Assembly: GCA_964555235.1 (NCBI GenBank) | Contig: CAZKRU010000020.1 | Span: forward strand, 1-56,492 | Source of the DNA: CAZKRU01 sp964555235 | Lineage (GTDB): Bacteria > Verrucomicrobiota > Verrucomicrobiia > Methylacidiphilales > CAMAQI01 | DNA: 56,492 bases | Direction: 5' to 3' | Part shown: one piece after another, positions 41,326 to 50,334 of the stretch | Layout of the letters: the number at the start of each line of letters is the position of its first letter | Numbering within the stretch: position 1 is the first letter of the stretch | Position numbers and translations under genes: made by a program | Notes under the pieces: generated by a model | What the model was told of the DNA's origin: nothing | The model's input: the letters and a program-made list of their open reading frames with translations, nothing else | Databases searched by the model: none

Positions 41326-41442
41326 ATTGTAGCCGTCGCCGTCCTCGGCGCGGTTATCACGCCGCATGAATCGCCTAAATCTCCGATCCCTTCGTGATCC
41401 TTACATCCTCGATACCGCGCCGGGGACGGCGACGGCTACAAT
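41326..41442. repeat. Inverted repeat family C with near-perfect 32-bp arms
   Basis: attgtagccgtcgccgtcc (41326-41344) and its continuation ctcggcgcggttatc face gataccgcgccggggacggc and gacggctacaat (41411-41442). The arms are nearly perfect complements. It occupies the 291-nt gap between two genes; the rest of that gap is AT-rich (41217-41280) with no coding region seen. Confidence 0.8.
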
Positions 41443-41487
41443 CTCCCCACGCTTGACCCATCGACGAATTCGGGCATTCTTCGGCCC

Positions 41488-42069
41488 ATGACCGAAGCAG
41501 CTAAACCGGTGTTCGTGGATGAGCCGTTAGAATTATCATCCCTCTATAAATTCATTTTAGTCGGAGTCGTCTTGATCGCGATCGGAGGAATTGGCTATTT
41601 TTCCTGGACCTCTTGGCAGGAAAATCATGAGCTTGAAGTCCACGAGGCGATTGTCAAAGCCACAAAGCCTGAAGAAAAGCTGGAAGTCATTCGGAAGCAT
41701 GTCGGAAGCAAGCAGGCCGCGCTCGCTTTGTTGGAGTTGGGATCGTCACAACAAAAGGAGAACCCGACCTTGGCCTTGTCGGTTTACGATCAGTTTCTCA
41801 GCAGCTATCCCCGCCACGAGTTTGTGAACGCGGCGCGATTGGGGAAGGCGGCGGTTTTGGAGCAACAGGGGAAGAATGCGGAAGCTCTCGCGGTGGCAAG
41901 AGTTGTTTCGCAGCAAACTCCTGCGGATGTCTATACCTCGGCAGCGCTCTGGCAGGTGGCTCGTCTGGAAGTTGCGCTCAATCGTCCCGAAGCAGCGCGT
42001 CAGGCGTGGCAGGAATTGCTCACGAATCATCCGGCCTACGCAAATGAGGCGCGGGAAAAATTAAAATAA
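41488..42069 (+). CDS. YfgM/TPR-like inner-membrane protein
   Basis: A 193-residue protein with an N-terminal helix (YKFILVGVVLIAIGGIGYFSWTSW, about 20-43) and a C-terminal helical domain of TPR type (ALALLELGSSQQKENPTLALSVYDQFLSSYP and AARLGKAAVLEQQGKNAEALAVARVVSQ, here shortened). Position and layout match YfgM/TPR_21 proteins, which act as periplasmic chaperone partners of SecYEG. Its stop and the next start share one base (TAATG). An outer-membrane or periplasmic folding role with the DsbD-like reductase downstream is inferred. Confidence 0.75.
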   Translation: MTEAAKPVFVDEPLELSSLYKFILVGVVLIAIGGIGYFSWTSWQENHELEVHEAIVKATKPEEKLEVIRKHVGSKQAALALLELGSSQQKENPTLALSVYDQFLSSYPRHEFVNAARLGKAAVLEQQGKNAEALAVARVVSQQTPADVYTSAALWQVARLEVALNRPEAARQAWQELLTNHPAYANEAREKLK

Positions 42070-44024
42070 TGTGGCGTTGGCTTTTTTTTTTGTTCGGGAT
42101 CGGTTCGCTGCTAGCGGCGCCGCAAACCCGTGTTGATTTAATTTCAGAAGTCAAAACCGTTCAGCCGGGAGTTCCCTTTACGGTGGGGGTCCGACTGCAG
42201 ATGAATCCTGGATGGCACACTTACTGGAAGAATCCCGGTGACTCGGGAATGGCGACACGCGTCGAGTGGAAGTTGCCTTCTGGATTTCAAGCGGGAGAGC
42301 TTCAGTGGCCGGTGCCGCATCGGATCGAGTCGCCACCGTTGATTTCGTTTGGTTACGAAGGAACCGCAATTCTTCTGGCGGCCATCACGCCGCCAAAGAC
42401 GCTCAAGCCCGGCGAAAAAGTAATATTGGAGGCGAAAGTCTCTTGGTTGGAATGTCAGGAAGCCTGTATTCCGGGGGAAGGAAAAGTCCGGTTGGAACTC
42501 AAAGCGGGTCCGGTCGCGGAAATTGATCCTGTTTCTGCCGTCCTGCTTCAACGTCCACGCGCCCAGATCCCGTCGCGTCATGAAACGGCTCGCGCCATTT
42601 TTCAAGGAGGATCGCTTCGTGTCGAAATTCCTGGAGTGGAAAAATCCGGGACCGTTGAATTTTTACCAATCATGGCCGGCGTCCTTCTCGATCGGCCGAT
42701 TCAGACGAGGGCGATTGCCGGTGGAATGGAGGTTGAAATTCCGCTGGAGAAAAATCTGATTCCGGAACGCGCGCAGGGAGTGATTCGCGCGGGCGAACGG
42801 GTTTTTGAGGTGGATGCTCCGGTGCAGATCATGATGAAGACGGCAAAGGAGCCTCCCATGGGATGGGCGACGGCACTCGGATTGGCTTTTTTAGGAGGGT
42901 TGATTTTGAATTTGATGCCGTGCGTCTTGCCGGTCCTTTCGCTTAAGGTCCTTGGTTTTGTTCGGGAGGGGGGAGAATCGGGGGCCTGGCGTCATGGCGT
43001 CGCTTTCACGGCGGGCGTCATTTTTTCATTTTGGATTTTGGCGGGGATCCTCTTGATTTTGCGGAAAACGGGAGCGGAACTGGGGTGGGGTTTTCAACTT
43101 CAGTCGCCCATTTTTGTTTTGGGAATGGCGGCATTAATGCTCTTTTTGGCGTTGAATCTTTACGGATTTTTTGAGGTCGGTGTCGGATTGATTTCTTTGG
43201 AAAATCGTCTCCAAGGAGTTTCCGGAATGACGCGCTCGTTTGGAAGTGGGCTTTTGGCGACGCTGATTGCCTCTCCTTGTGCGGTTCCTTTCATGGGATC
43301 GGCAGTCGGGTTTGCCGTCACACAACCGTTTATACCGGCGCTCGGAGTTTTTACGACGCTTGCGTTGGGGATGGCAGGTCCTTCTCTTTTGCTCTCGTTT
43401 ATGCCGTGGGCGCTCCGCTGGGTTCCGAAGCCGGGGCAATGGATGATTACGCTCAAACAGGCGCTCGCCTTTCCGCTCTTGGCCACCGCGCTTTGGCTGG
43501 TAACGGTGTATGGACATCAAAAAGGGATGCGAGAGATTGGGAATTTATTGGGCGCAGGATTTGCAATACTTTTGGCGGCATGGCTTTTCAAAACCCTTCG
43601 GACAAAATTGGGGCGCCTGATGGCGATTGGGATGGCAATCTTTGGAATTTGGGTCGGAATGCAATCCCCACAAAAGGAAGTTTGGGAGTCGTACGATCCG
43701 GTCCGGCTGGCGGCATTGCGGGCGGAGGGGAAGCCGGTTTTTGTCGATTTTACCGCCGCTTGGTGTTTGACCTGTCAGGTGAACCATCGACTTGTTCTCG
43801 GCACTCCCGAAATTCAAAAAGCATTTCAGCAACGCGGGGTGATTCTGATGAAAGCCGATTGGACGCATCAGGATCCGAGTATTACCCGAGCCTTGGCCGA
43901 ACAAGGGCGCGCGGGAGTTCCTTATTATCTGCTTTATGACCAAAAAGGGATGCCTCACACCTTCCCAGAAGTTTTGACCAGTGGCTTGGTGCTTGAGGCG
44001 TTGAAGACGTATATTCAGCCGTAA
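42069..44024 (+). CDS. DsbD-like thiol:disulfide reductase (ScsB/CcdA-thioredoxin type)
   Basis: A 651-residue membrane protein. A signal peptide (MWRWLFFLFGIGSLLAA) leads into a periplasmic beta domain (about 18-255) with WLECQEACIPG, the wording of the DsbC/ScsB N-terminal domain. Eight helices (about 265-530) follow, with the paired cysteines in LMPCVLPVL and ASPCAVPF as in CcdA/DsbD. A C-terminal thioredoxin domain has the redox motif WCLTC near 563-567. Electrons would pass from cytoplasmic thioredoxin to periplasmic substrates. The gene is coupled to the YfgM-like gene. The length and the ScsB-type N-domain distinguish it from E. coli DsbD. Confidence 0.92.
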   Translation: MWRWLFFLFGIGSLLAAPQTRVDLISEVKTVQPGVPFTVGVRLQMNPGWHTYWKNPGDSGMATRVEWKLPSGFQAGELQWPVPHRIESPPLISFGYEGTAILLAAITPPKTLKPGEKVILEAKVSWLECQEACIPGEGKVRLELKAGPVAEIDPVSAVLLQRPRAQIPSRHETARAIFQGGSLRVEIPGVEKSGTVEFLPIMAGVLLDRPIQTRAIAGGMEVEIPLEKNLIPERAQGVIRAGERVFEVDAPVQIMMKTAKEPPMGWATALGLAFLGGLILNLMPCVLPVLSLKVLGFVREGGESGAWRHGVAFTAGVIFSFWILAGILLILRKTGAELGWGFQLQSPIFVLGMAALMLFLALNLYGFFEVGVGLISLENRLQGVSGMTRSFGSGLLATLIASPCAVPFMGSAVGFAVTQPFIPALGVFTTLALGMAGPSLLLSFMPWALRWVPKPGQWMITLKQALAFPLLATALWLVTVYGHQKGMREIGNLLGAGFAILLAAWLFKTLRTKLGRLMAIGMAIFGIWVGMQSPQKEVWESYDPVRLAALRAEGKPVFVDFTAAWCLTCQVNHRLVLGTPEIQKAFQQRGVILMKADWTHQDPSITRALAEQGRAGVPYYLLYDQKGMPHTFPEVLTSGLVLEALKTYIQP

Positions 44025-44051
44025 GTTGCGAATCTCGCGAAGAAGGGGGAG

Positions 44052-44138
44052 GTTTTCTCGCGCAGAGTTCGCAGTGCCCGCTGAGGGTTTTCACAAAAAA
44101 TCCTTCTCTGCGGACTCGGCGAGCTCTGCGCGAAAAAA
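44052..44138. repeat. Inverted repeat family B, copy 3
   Basis: ttctcgcgcagagttcgc (44054-44071) faces ggcgagctctgcgcgaaa (44118-44135). The same words occur at 37449-37515. It follows the DsbD-like gene and precedes gyrB. Confidence 0.75.
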
Positions 44139-44248
44139 TCCCTGCGCGCTGAACCATTGGAGGTCCGTCCGGAGGGCTAGCCCCACCAAGTTTTGGGCTG
44201 AAAAAAAGGATTGTCCCGGCAGCGAATCCAACGCAAAATGAAGGGCTT

Positions 44249-46777
44249 ATGGCAGAATCCAAGACAGCGGTAACGGATGTTTCCTATGACTCATCCAAAC
44301 TCGGTAAACTCGAAGGTTTGGAAGCAGTTCGAAAAAAACCGGGGATGTATATTGGAGGAACCGATGAACGTGCGTTGCACCATTGTGTTTCCGAAGTTTT
44401 GGATAACTCGGTCGACGAGCATATGGCCGGTTTCTGTTACAAAATCGAAGTGATTATTCACATGGATGGCTCGATCTCGATTCGGGATGATGGCCGCGGA
44501 ATTCCGGTCGATATTCACCCCCAATACAAAGTGCCAGGCGTTGAGATGGTGCTCACGACATTGCACACGGGCGGAAAGTACGGACAGGGGGGCTACAAAT
44601 TTTCAGGAGGAACCCACGGAGTCGGCGCGAAATGCGTCAACGCGGTTTCCGAGTGGTTTGAGGTTGAGGTTTCACGCGATGGGAAGGTCCATCACATGGA
44701 GTTCGAGCGCGGAAAGACGACGAAGAAACTCGAAGTCATTGGAAAAGCGAAGAACACGGGGACCTTGATTACGTTCAAGCCCGATCACGAAATTTTTCGT
44801 GAGACGATCGAGTTTAAGTCGGAGCGTATTACGCAGCGTCTTCGCGAGCTCGCCTTTTTGAATTCCGGACTGGAAATCACCTTTATTGACGAACGGAATC
44901 CGGAAGGAAAACCGGAAGTCTTTTTCTACAAAAACGGCGTCGAAGAATTTGTGAAGCAACTCAATAGCAGTCGGCAGGTGATTCATGCCAAGCCGATCAC
45001 CATTGAAAAAGAGAGTTCGATCGAGGCGGATGAGAAGAAGGTCGAGATTCATGCCGAGATCGTTTTCCAATATAACGACAGTTACAATGACCAGGTTCTT
45101 TGTTACACGAATACCATTCACAATCCGGACGGTGGAACGCACTTGAGCGGATTTCGAAACGCGATGACGCGCTCGATCAATCAGTACGCCAAATCAAACA
45201 ATCTCCTCAAAGAGAAGGACCCTCAAATTACGGGAGATGATGTTCGTGAAGGATTGACGGCGGTGATTTCAATCAAGCACAGCGATCCGAAGTTCGAATC
45301 GCAGACGAAAGTGAAGCTGCTCTCACCCGAGGTGGAAAGTATTGTACAGTCGACGACCTATGAAGGATTGACCTCCTATTTTGACGCGAATCCGCCCGTG
45401 GCGAAGCGGTTGATCGAAAAAGCGTTGAATGCGGCTCGTGCCCGTGAAGCGGCGCGGCGTGCTCGTGAAGCGGTTCGTAAGACGGCGCTCACGGGAGGTG
45501 GGCTTCCGGGGAAGCTGGCCGATTGTTCCAGTCGCAATCCGGAAGATTCCGAGCTTTTCATCGTTGAGGGTGATTCCGCCGGTGGCTCTGCCAAGCAGGG
45601 TCGGAACCGGATGAATCAGGCGATTCTCCCGATTCGCGGTAAATTGATTAACGTCGAAAAAGCGCGTTTGGACAAAGTGCTTCAGAACGAGGAAATTCGG
45701 ACGATGATCACGGCAGTTGGAACGGGCATTGGTGCCGGCGAAGGCGAAGGGGCCTTTAATTTGGCGCGACTCCGGTATCACAAGATTATTGTCATGACGG
45801 ATGCCGATGTCGATGGATCGCACATTCGCACGCTCTTGTTGACCTTCTTTTACCGTCAAATGCCCGAGCTCTTGAAGCAGGGATTTGTTTATATCGCGCA
45901 GCCGCCGCTTTATCAGATCAAACGAAAGAAACGGGAAGAGTATGTCGATGACGATGCCCAGTTGAACAAGATTCTGATTGAGCTCGGCGCGGACGAAGTG
46001 CGCTTGGTCAATCTCGCGGACAAAAAGGAATTTTCCCAGAAGCAGCTTTTGGAAATTCTTCACCTCTTGGAATCGCTCAATAAATTCTCCCAGGCGATTC
46101 GTCGTCACGGTGGGGATTTCTCGCTCTATCTTGAGCATCGCGATGCGGAGGGCGGTTTGCCCCGGCATTTGGTGAAGGTTCGAGATGGAAATAAGGAGTC
46201 GGTCACCTATTTCAACAAAGAATCGGATTTGGCGGCGTTCTCGGAGAAGAATCCGGATCTCGGACTTTTTGGAGGAGACGAAGGAATTCCCGAAGGAACC
46301 GAAAAGGTGGAGGAAAAGGCGGAGAAGGTCGACAAGACCAAACCGCATCGTCGTTGCACGCATGTCGAGTTGCATGAGAGCAAGCCAATCTTGGATCTGC
46401 TCGATCGTCTTTCCAAGAAGGGACTCAACGTGGAGCACTACTCCGCTGCGGATAAGCCCCTCTTTGAAGTCGTCGAAGGCGAAGGGGACAATCAGAAGCG
46501 GAAGCCGCTCTTTTCGATTCCGGAAATTTTGGATTCGGTGTTGGAAATTGGACGTCGTGGCGTTCAGATCAAACGATTCAAGGGACTTGGTGAAATGAAT
46601 CCGAAAGAATTGTTTGAGACGACGATGGATCCGACCAAGCGAAAGCTGTTGCGGATCGAAGTTACGGATGCGATCGAAGCGGAGCAGATGTTTACGCGTC
46701 TCATGGGAGACGAAGTGGAGCCTCGCCGTCGTTTCATCGAAGACAATGCATTGAACGTGCGTAATTTGGACGTTTAA
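44249..46777 (+). CDS. gyrB: DNA gyrase subunit B
   Basis: An 842-residue GHKL/TOPRIM protein. VLDNSVDEH near 50-58 and GGTHGVGAKCVNA near 118-130 form the ATP site, EGDSAGGSAKQGR near 438-450 and DADVDGSHI near 518-526 the metal-binding TOPRIM. KRFKGLGEMN near 773 and the ending FIEDNALNVRNLDV are the gyrase signature. It is the longer Gram-negative form, with an insert of about 170 residues between about 565 and 735. It supercoils DNA together with GyrA. aaggg before ATG 44249 is the ribosome binding site. gyrA and dnaA are not adjacent; hisA follows with no gap. Confidence 0.98.
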   Translation: MAESKTAVTDVSYDSSKLGKLEGLEAVRKKPGMYIGGTDERALHHCVSEVLDNSVDEHMAGFCYKIEVIIHMDGSISIRDDGRGIPVDIHPQYKVPGVEMVLTTLHTGGKYGQGGYKFSGGTHGVGAKCVNAVSEWFEVEVSRDGKVHHMEFERGKTTKKLEVIGKAKNTGTLITFKPDHEIFRETIEFKSERITQRLRELAFLNSGLEITFIDERNPEGKPEVFFYKNGVEEFVKQLNSSRQVIHAKPITIEKESSIEADEKKVEIHAEIVFQYNDSYNDQVLCYTNTIHNPDGGTHLSGFRNAMTRSINQYAKSNNLLKEKDPQITGDDVREGLTAVISIKHSDPKFESQTKVKLLSPEVESIVQSTTYEGLTSYFDANPPVAKRLIEKALNAARAREAARRAREAVRKTALTGGGLPGKLADCSSRNPEDSELFIVEGDSAGGSAKQGRNRMNQAILPIRGKLINVEKARLDKVLQNEEIRTMITAVGTGIGAGEGEGAFNLARLRYHKIIVMTDADVDGSHIRTLLLTFFYRQMPELLKQGFVYIAQPPLYQIKRKKREEYVDDDAQLNKILIELGADEVRLVNLADKKEFSQKQLLEILHLLESLNKFSQAIRRHGGDFSLYLEHRDAEGGLPRHLVKVRDGNKESVTYFNKESDLAAFSEKNPDLGLFGGDEGIPEGTEKVEEKAEKVDKTKPHRRCTHVELHESKPILDLLDRLSKKGLNVEHYSAADKPLFEVVEGEGDNQKRKPLFSIPEILDSVLEIGRRGVQIKRFKGLGEMNPKELFETTMDPTKRKLLRIEVTDAIEAEQMFTRLMGDEVEPRRRFIEDNALNVRNLDV

Positions 46778-47485
46778 ATGATCATTTATCCTGCCATCGA
46801 TTTACTCGGTGGTCGTGTCGTTCGCTTGGAACAAGGGAAACGGGAAGCCTGTACGGTTTACAGTAACGACCCGGTCGCCTTTGCCCAAAAATGGCATGCG
46901 GATGGCGCACAGACGCTTCACATGGTCGATCTGGATGGCGCGTTTGACGGAAAGCCGGCGAACCTTGCTAAAGTGCGTGAAGTGACCGCAGCGATTCCGA
47001 TTCCGGTTCAACTCGGGGGAGGAATGCGCGATGAAGCGACGATTGCCGCAGCGTTGGAAGCCGGAGTGGCGCGTGTCGTTTTAGGGACTAAAGCGTGCGA
47101 ATCCCTGGCCTTTGTCGAGCAGGTGGTGAAGCGATTTGGTGGAGAGAAGATCGCCGTCGGAATTGATGCCAAAGACGGACGCGTGGCGGTAAAGGGTTGG
47201 ACCGAGGCTTCGAAATGGGAGGCGGTTGATCTGGCTCAAAAAGTTCAAGCGCTCGGCGTTCAGACGGTCATTTATACCGATATTGCCACGGATGGAATGT
47301 TCACCGGCCCAAACTATCCGCACCTTCAGAAATTGCTCGAAGTTTTTCACGGAAATCTGATTGCGTCCGGCGGAGTGGCGACGGTGGGGCATATTCAAAA
47401 ACTTCGGGAATTTCCGACACTTCACGGAGCGATTGTCGGCAAGGCGCTTTATGATGGGAAAGTGACCCTTCAAGAAATTCTGTAA
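46778..47485 (+). CDS. hisA: Phosphoribosylformimino-AICAR ribotide isomerase
   Basis: A 235-residue TIM barrel catalysing the fourth step of histidine synthesis, the Amadori rearrangement of ProFAR. Catalytic Asp 8 (YPAIDLLGGRVVRL) and Asp 130 (VGIDAKDG) are present, with the glycine-rich phosphate loops QLGGGMRD and ASGGVAT and HMVDLDGA. The start follows the gyrB stop directly (0 nt), so it depends on upstream translation. Other his genes are not in the window. Its location between gyrB and a helicase is unusual for a histidine gene. The stop overlaps the next start (TAATG). Confidence 0.97.
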   Translation: MIIYPAIDLLGGRVVRLEQGKREACTVYSNDPVAFAQKWHADGAQTLHMVDLDGAFDGKPANLAKVREVTAAIPIPVQLGGGMRDEATIAAALEAGVARVVLGTKACESLAFVEQVVKRFGGEKIAVGIDAKDGRVAVKGWTEASKWEAVDLAQKVQALGVQTVIYTDIATDGMFTGPNYPHLQKLLEVFHGNLIASGGVATVGHIQKLREFPTLHGAIVGKALYDGKVTLQEIL

Positions 47486-49455
47486 TGGATGTCGAATATC
47501 ATTTAAAGCCAGTTCCGGGAACGGGTCCTTCGCATACGATTGATTATCCGAAGGAATTGAATCCAGAGCAGTACGAAGCGGTGACGGCAGCTCCGGGGCC
47601 GATTCTCGTGATTGCTGGAGCGGGGAGCGGAAAGACGCGGACATTGACGTATCGCGTGGCTTACCTGGTGGAAAATGGGGTGGAGCCGGAAAATATTTTA
47701 CTGGTGACTTTCACGAACAAGGCGGCGAAGGAGATGTTGCATCGTGTAGCTTCGCTGTTGCCGCATGATATTTCGCGCATGTGGGGCGGAACGTTTCACC
47801 ATATTGGGAATCGCCTGCTTCAACGTCATGCCGACTTGCTCGGCTATGGTCGCGATTACACGATTTTGGATCGCGACGACGCCAAAGATTTGATGGAGGC
47901 GGTGATGTTGGATCTGAAGATGGATCCGAAGGACAAGGAGAAGCCGCGCGCAGATGTGCTTCTCGATATTTTAAGTCTAGCGACCAATACGGAAGATCCG
48001 ATTGCGAAGGTCCTGGAGACGCATTATCCCTATTTTCAAGAAGAGGTCGAGATGGTCTCGCGAGTGGAGAAACGGTATCGCGAGAAAAAGAAATCGGCGA
48101 ATGTAATGGATTACGATGATCTCCTCCTGCTCCCATTGCAGCTTCTCAAAACTCAAGAGACCGTTCGGGATCGCTATCAGCAACAGTTCCAGCATGTCTT
48201 GGTAGATGAGTATCAGGATACAAATAAAATTCAGGCGGACTTCATTGATCTTTTGGCGGGGGGGCATCGTCAGATCATGGTCGTCGGTGATGATGCGCAG
48301 AGTATTTATTCGTGGCGTGGGGCGAATTTTGAAAATATTCTGACTTTCCCACAACGTTATGAGGGAACCCAAACGATCAAGATTGAAATCAATTACCGAA
48401 GTACGCCGGAAATTTTAACGTTGGCGAATCGTTCGATCGCCGGAAATATAAAGCAATTTCCGAAGAATTTGCGATCGGCGCGCGCGGCGGGGCGTCATCC
48501 AAAGCCTGCGCTCGTGGTGCTGGAGGATTCCAATCAGCAGGCGACGTTTATCGCGCAGCGGATCGGGGAATTGGTCGAGGAGGGGATGGAGCTGACAGAG
48601 ATCGCGGTTCTTTATCGCTCTCATTTTCACGCGATGGAATTGCAATTCGAACTGACCCGTCGACAGATTCCTTTTCAAATCACGAGCGGGCTTCGATTTT
48701 TTGAGCAGGCCCACGTCAAGGATTCCTGCGCTTATCTCAAGCTTTTGGTGAATCCGAAAGACGAAGTGGCTTTCAAGCGCATTGCGGGAATGCTTCCCGG
48801 CATTGGTGGGAAGACAGCGCATAAATTATGGGAATCATTTGCATCGGGCCTTCCGCTTGAATCGATCAAGCCGCCGACCAAAGCGGTCGATGATTGGAAG
48901 CAATGGGTCGAGGTCGATCGTCAGCTCCGCGCGGTGAAAGATCAGCCGGCGAAGCAGCTTCAGATTGTTTTAGAGGGCGTTTACGAAGATTACATGAAGG
49001 GGAAGTTCCCGAACTACACTTCGCGGCAGGAGGATTTGGGACAGCTTCAGACCTTTGCGGATCAATTTAAAAGTACGGAAGCGTTTCTGGCCGAACTATC
49101 ACTTCAGACTAATCTCGATCTCGAATCCAAAGAGGATCGCCGAAAGAGCGATGAAGGTCCGCAGATTCGACTGAGTACCGTTCATCAGGCCAAGGGACTC
49201 GAGTGGAAGGCGGTCTTTGTGATTATGCTCTGTGATGGGCTTTTCCCCTCCTCGAAATCGACGGAAGATCTCGATGGCGAAGAAGAGGAGCGGCGCTTGT
49301 TTTATGTTGCGGTGACTCGCGCTCGAGATGAGCTCTATTTGACCTATCCCCAAGTGCGTCAGGGAATGAACCACAACGAATTTTGGCAGAAGCCCTCGCG
49401 CTTTTTAGAAGAGCTTCCTAAAGAAGTTCTCAATCGCTGGCGGATGACGAAGTAG
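47485..49455 (+). CDS. UvrD/PcrA/Rep-family DNA helicase
   Basis: A 656-residue superfamily 1A 3'-5' helicase. LNPEQYEAVTAAPGPILVIAG leads into the Walker A GAGSGKTRTLTYR near 44-57, then VDEYQDTN near 241-248 (motif II), VGDDAQSIYSWRGA near 265-278 (motif III), INYRSTPEI (motif IV), STVHQAKGLEWKAVF (motif V) and FYVAVTRARDEL (motif VI). It unwinds DNA in repair and replication restart. It lacks the long C-terminal tail of E. coli UvrD, so Rep or PcrA is equally possible. It closes the gyrB-hisA-helicase operon with a 1-nt overlap. A gap of 186 nt follows. Confidence 0.95.
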   Translation: MDVEYHLKPVPGTGPSHTIDYPKELNPEQYEAVTAAPGPILVIAGAGSGKTRTLTYRVAYLVENGVEPENILLVTFTNKAAKEMLHRVASLLPHDISRMWGGTFHHIGNRLLQRHADLLGYGRDYTILDRDDAKDLMEAVMLDLKMDPKDKEKPRADVLLDILSLATNTEDPIAKVLETHYPYFQEEVEMVSRVEKRYREKKKSANVMDYDDLLLLPLQLLKTQETVRDRYQQQFQHVLVDEYQDTNKIQADFIDLLAGGHRQIMVVGDDAQSIYSWRGANFENILTFPQRYEGTQTIKIEINYRSTPEILTLANRSIAGNIKQFPKNLRSARAAGRHPKPALVVLEDSNQQATFIAQRIGELVEEGMELTEIAVLYRSHFHAMELQFELTRRQIPFQITSGLRFFEQAHVKDSCAYLKLLVNPKDEVAFKRIAGMLPGIGGKTAHKLWESFASGLPLESIKPPTKAVDDWKQWVEVDRQLRAVKDQPAKQLQIVLEGVYEDYMKGKFPNYTSRQEDLGQLQTFADQFKSTEAFLAELSLQTNLDLESKEDRRKSDEGPQIRLSTVHQAKGLEWKAVFVIMLCDGLFPSSKSTEDLDGEEEERRLFYVAVTRARDELYLTYPQVRQGMNHNEFWQKPSRFLEELPKEVLNRWRMTK

Positions 49456-49605
49456 GAGGGTTTCCCTCGCATGGGGGATTCGCTATGGGGGTGCCTTGCG
49501 ACGTAACGCCGGCCCCACCAAGAAATGGATCGAAACTTTTCTCTCCTGTTGGGGTTTAATCGATCAACGCCATGGAAAAGGTAATCTTAAAAATGTCATC
49601 CTTCA

Positions 49606-49634
49606 TTGACAAAATCACCAATGTGAAACATATT
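49606..49634 (+). promoter_or_regulatory. Sigma70 promoter of the toxin-antitoxin operon
   Basis: TTGACA (49606-49611), a 17-nt spacer and CATATT (49629-49634) match the consensus well. The antitoxin ATG is at 49642, 7 nt after the -10 box, so the transcript should begin at or within a base or two of the start codon. Confidence 0.8.
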
Positions 49635-49643
49635 GTGAAACAT
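49622..49643 (+). promoter_or_regulatory. Tandem tgtgaaacat operator candidate
   Basis: tgtgaaacat occurs at 49622-49631 and 49634-49643, a direct repeat with 12-nt spacing that covers the -10 box and the antitoxin start codon. Autorepression by a Phd/PIN complex is the likely use. Confidence 0.6.
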
Positions 49644-49887
49644 GAAGACTGCGAATGTTCGCCAGATTCGGCTTCACTTTCCAGAGGTCCTTCGGTGGAT
49701 CGAGCAAGGTGAGGAAGTGGTGATTACGATGCGCAACCGGATCGTGGCAAGACTCGTGCCCGAGCGTCCCGTGAAAAAGGGGAGGATTCTTCGCGAAGAT
49801 TTTGCGGCAATTCGGAAAGAATTGTGGGGTAAAAAGGTCTTTCAATCCAATGCAGTGGAAAAAGAGCGGGAGGGCTATCGATGGTAA
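49642..49887 (+). CDS. Phd/YefM-type antitoxin
   Basis: An 81-residue protein. MKTANVRQIRLHFPEVLRWIEQGEEVVITMRNRIVARLVP is the typical N-terminal DNA-binding domain of Phd/YefM antitoxins (N-V-R-x-x...F-P-x-x-L-x-x-I-x-x-G-E-x-V-x-I-T). The C-terminal 35 residues are charged and probably disordered until they wrap the toxin. It overlaps the PIN toxin gene by 7 nt. A consensus promoter abuts the start codon, with a pair of direct repeats as operator. No ribosome binding site is present, in keeping with leaderless translation. Confidence 0.9.
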   Translation: MKTANVRQIRLHFPEVLRWIEQGEEVVITMRNRIVARLVPERPVKKGRILREDFAAIRKELWGKKVFQSNAVEKEREGYRW

Positions 49888-50315
49888 CGTATGCGGATAC
49901 GAGTTTCCTGGTTTCACTTTATTTGCCGCAGCCTGAATCAACGCAGCTTGCGGAGAAGGCGATCAAGAAGGCCCCACTACCAGTGATTTTGAGTCCATTG
50001 ACGATTTTGGAAATGCGGAATGCCTTTAATTTGGCAATTCGGCGTGGCGAAATCTCGGGACAGGATCATCTCAAGATTCAAACGATTTTTCAGCGACAGA
50101 TCCGAAGTGGATTCTATCAGTCACATCCTTATGATGTAGAAGCTTGGTACGCAAGCGCGGGAGTTTTATCCGATCGATATACACCGAAGATGGGGGCGCG
50201 GAGTTTGGATTTACTGCATGTTGCAGCGGCCCTCATGGCGCGAGCGGATTATTTTCTGACGTTTGATCAGCGCCAGCGAGAGGTCGCTGAAGGTGAGGGG
50301 CTTCGAGTTTGGTAA
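49881..50315 (+). CDS. PIN-domain toxin (VapC-like)
   Basis: A 144-residue PIN-domain ribonuclease. The acidic residues are Asp 6 (YADTSFL), Glu 44 (LEMRNAF), Asp 110 (SLDLLHVAAA) and Asp 129 (TFDQRQ), the full set needed for metal-dependent RNA cleavage. The length is normal for VapC. Its start lies within the end of the antitoxin gene, so toxin is made only with antitoxin. VapC toxins usually pair with VapB; here the partner is a Phd-type protein, a known mixed combination. Confidence 0.92.
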   Translation: MVTYADTSFLVSLYLPQPESTQLAEKAIKKAPLPVILSPLTILEMRNAFNLAIRRGEISGQDHLKIQTIFQRQIRSGFYQSHPYDVEAWYASAGVLSDRYTPKMGARSLDLLHVAAALMARADYFLTFDQRQREVAEGEGLRVW

Positions 50316-50334
50316 TGACTGGAGGGGTTATTTT

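Noticed and set aside
44025..44248. Chromosome origin beside gyrB
   Set aside because: No dnaA gene or cluster of DnaA boxes was seen; the gap is filled by a family B repeat.
45323..46438. Long open frame (371 codons) antisense to gyrB
   Set aside because: It lies wholly within gyrB, has no recognisable domain and mirrors the codon bias of the sense gene; a shadow frame.
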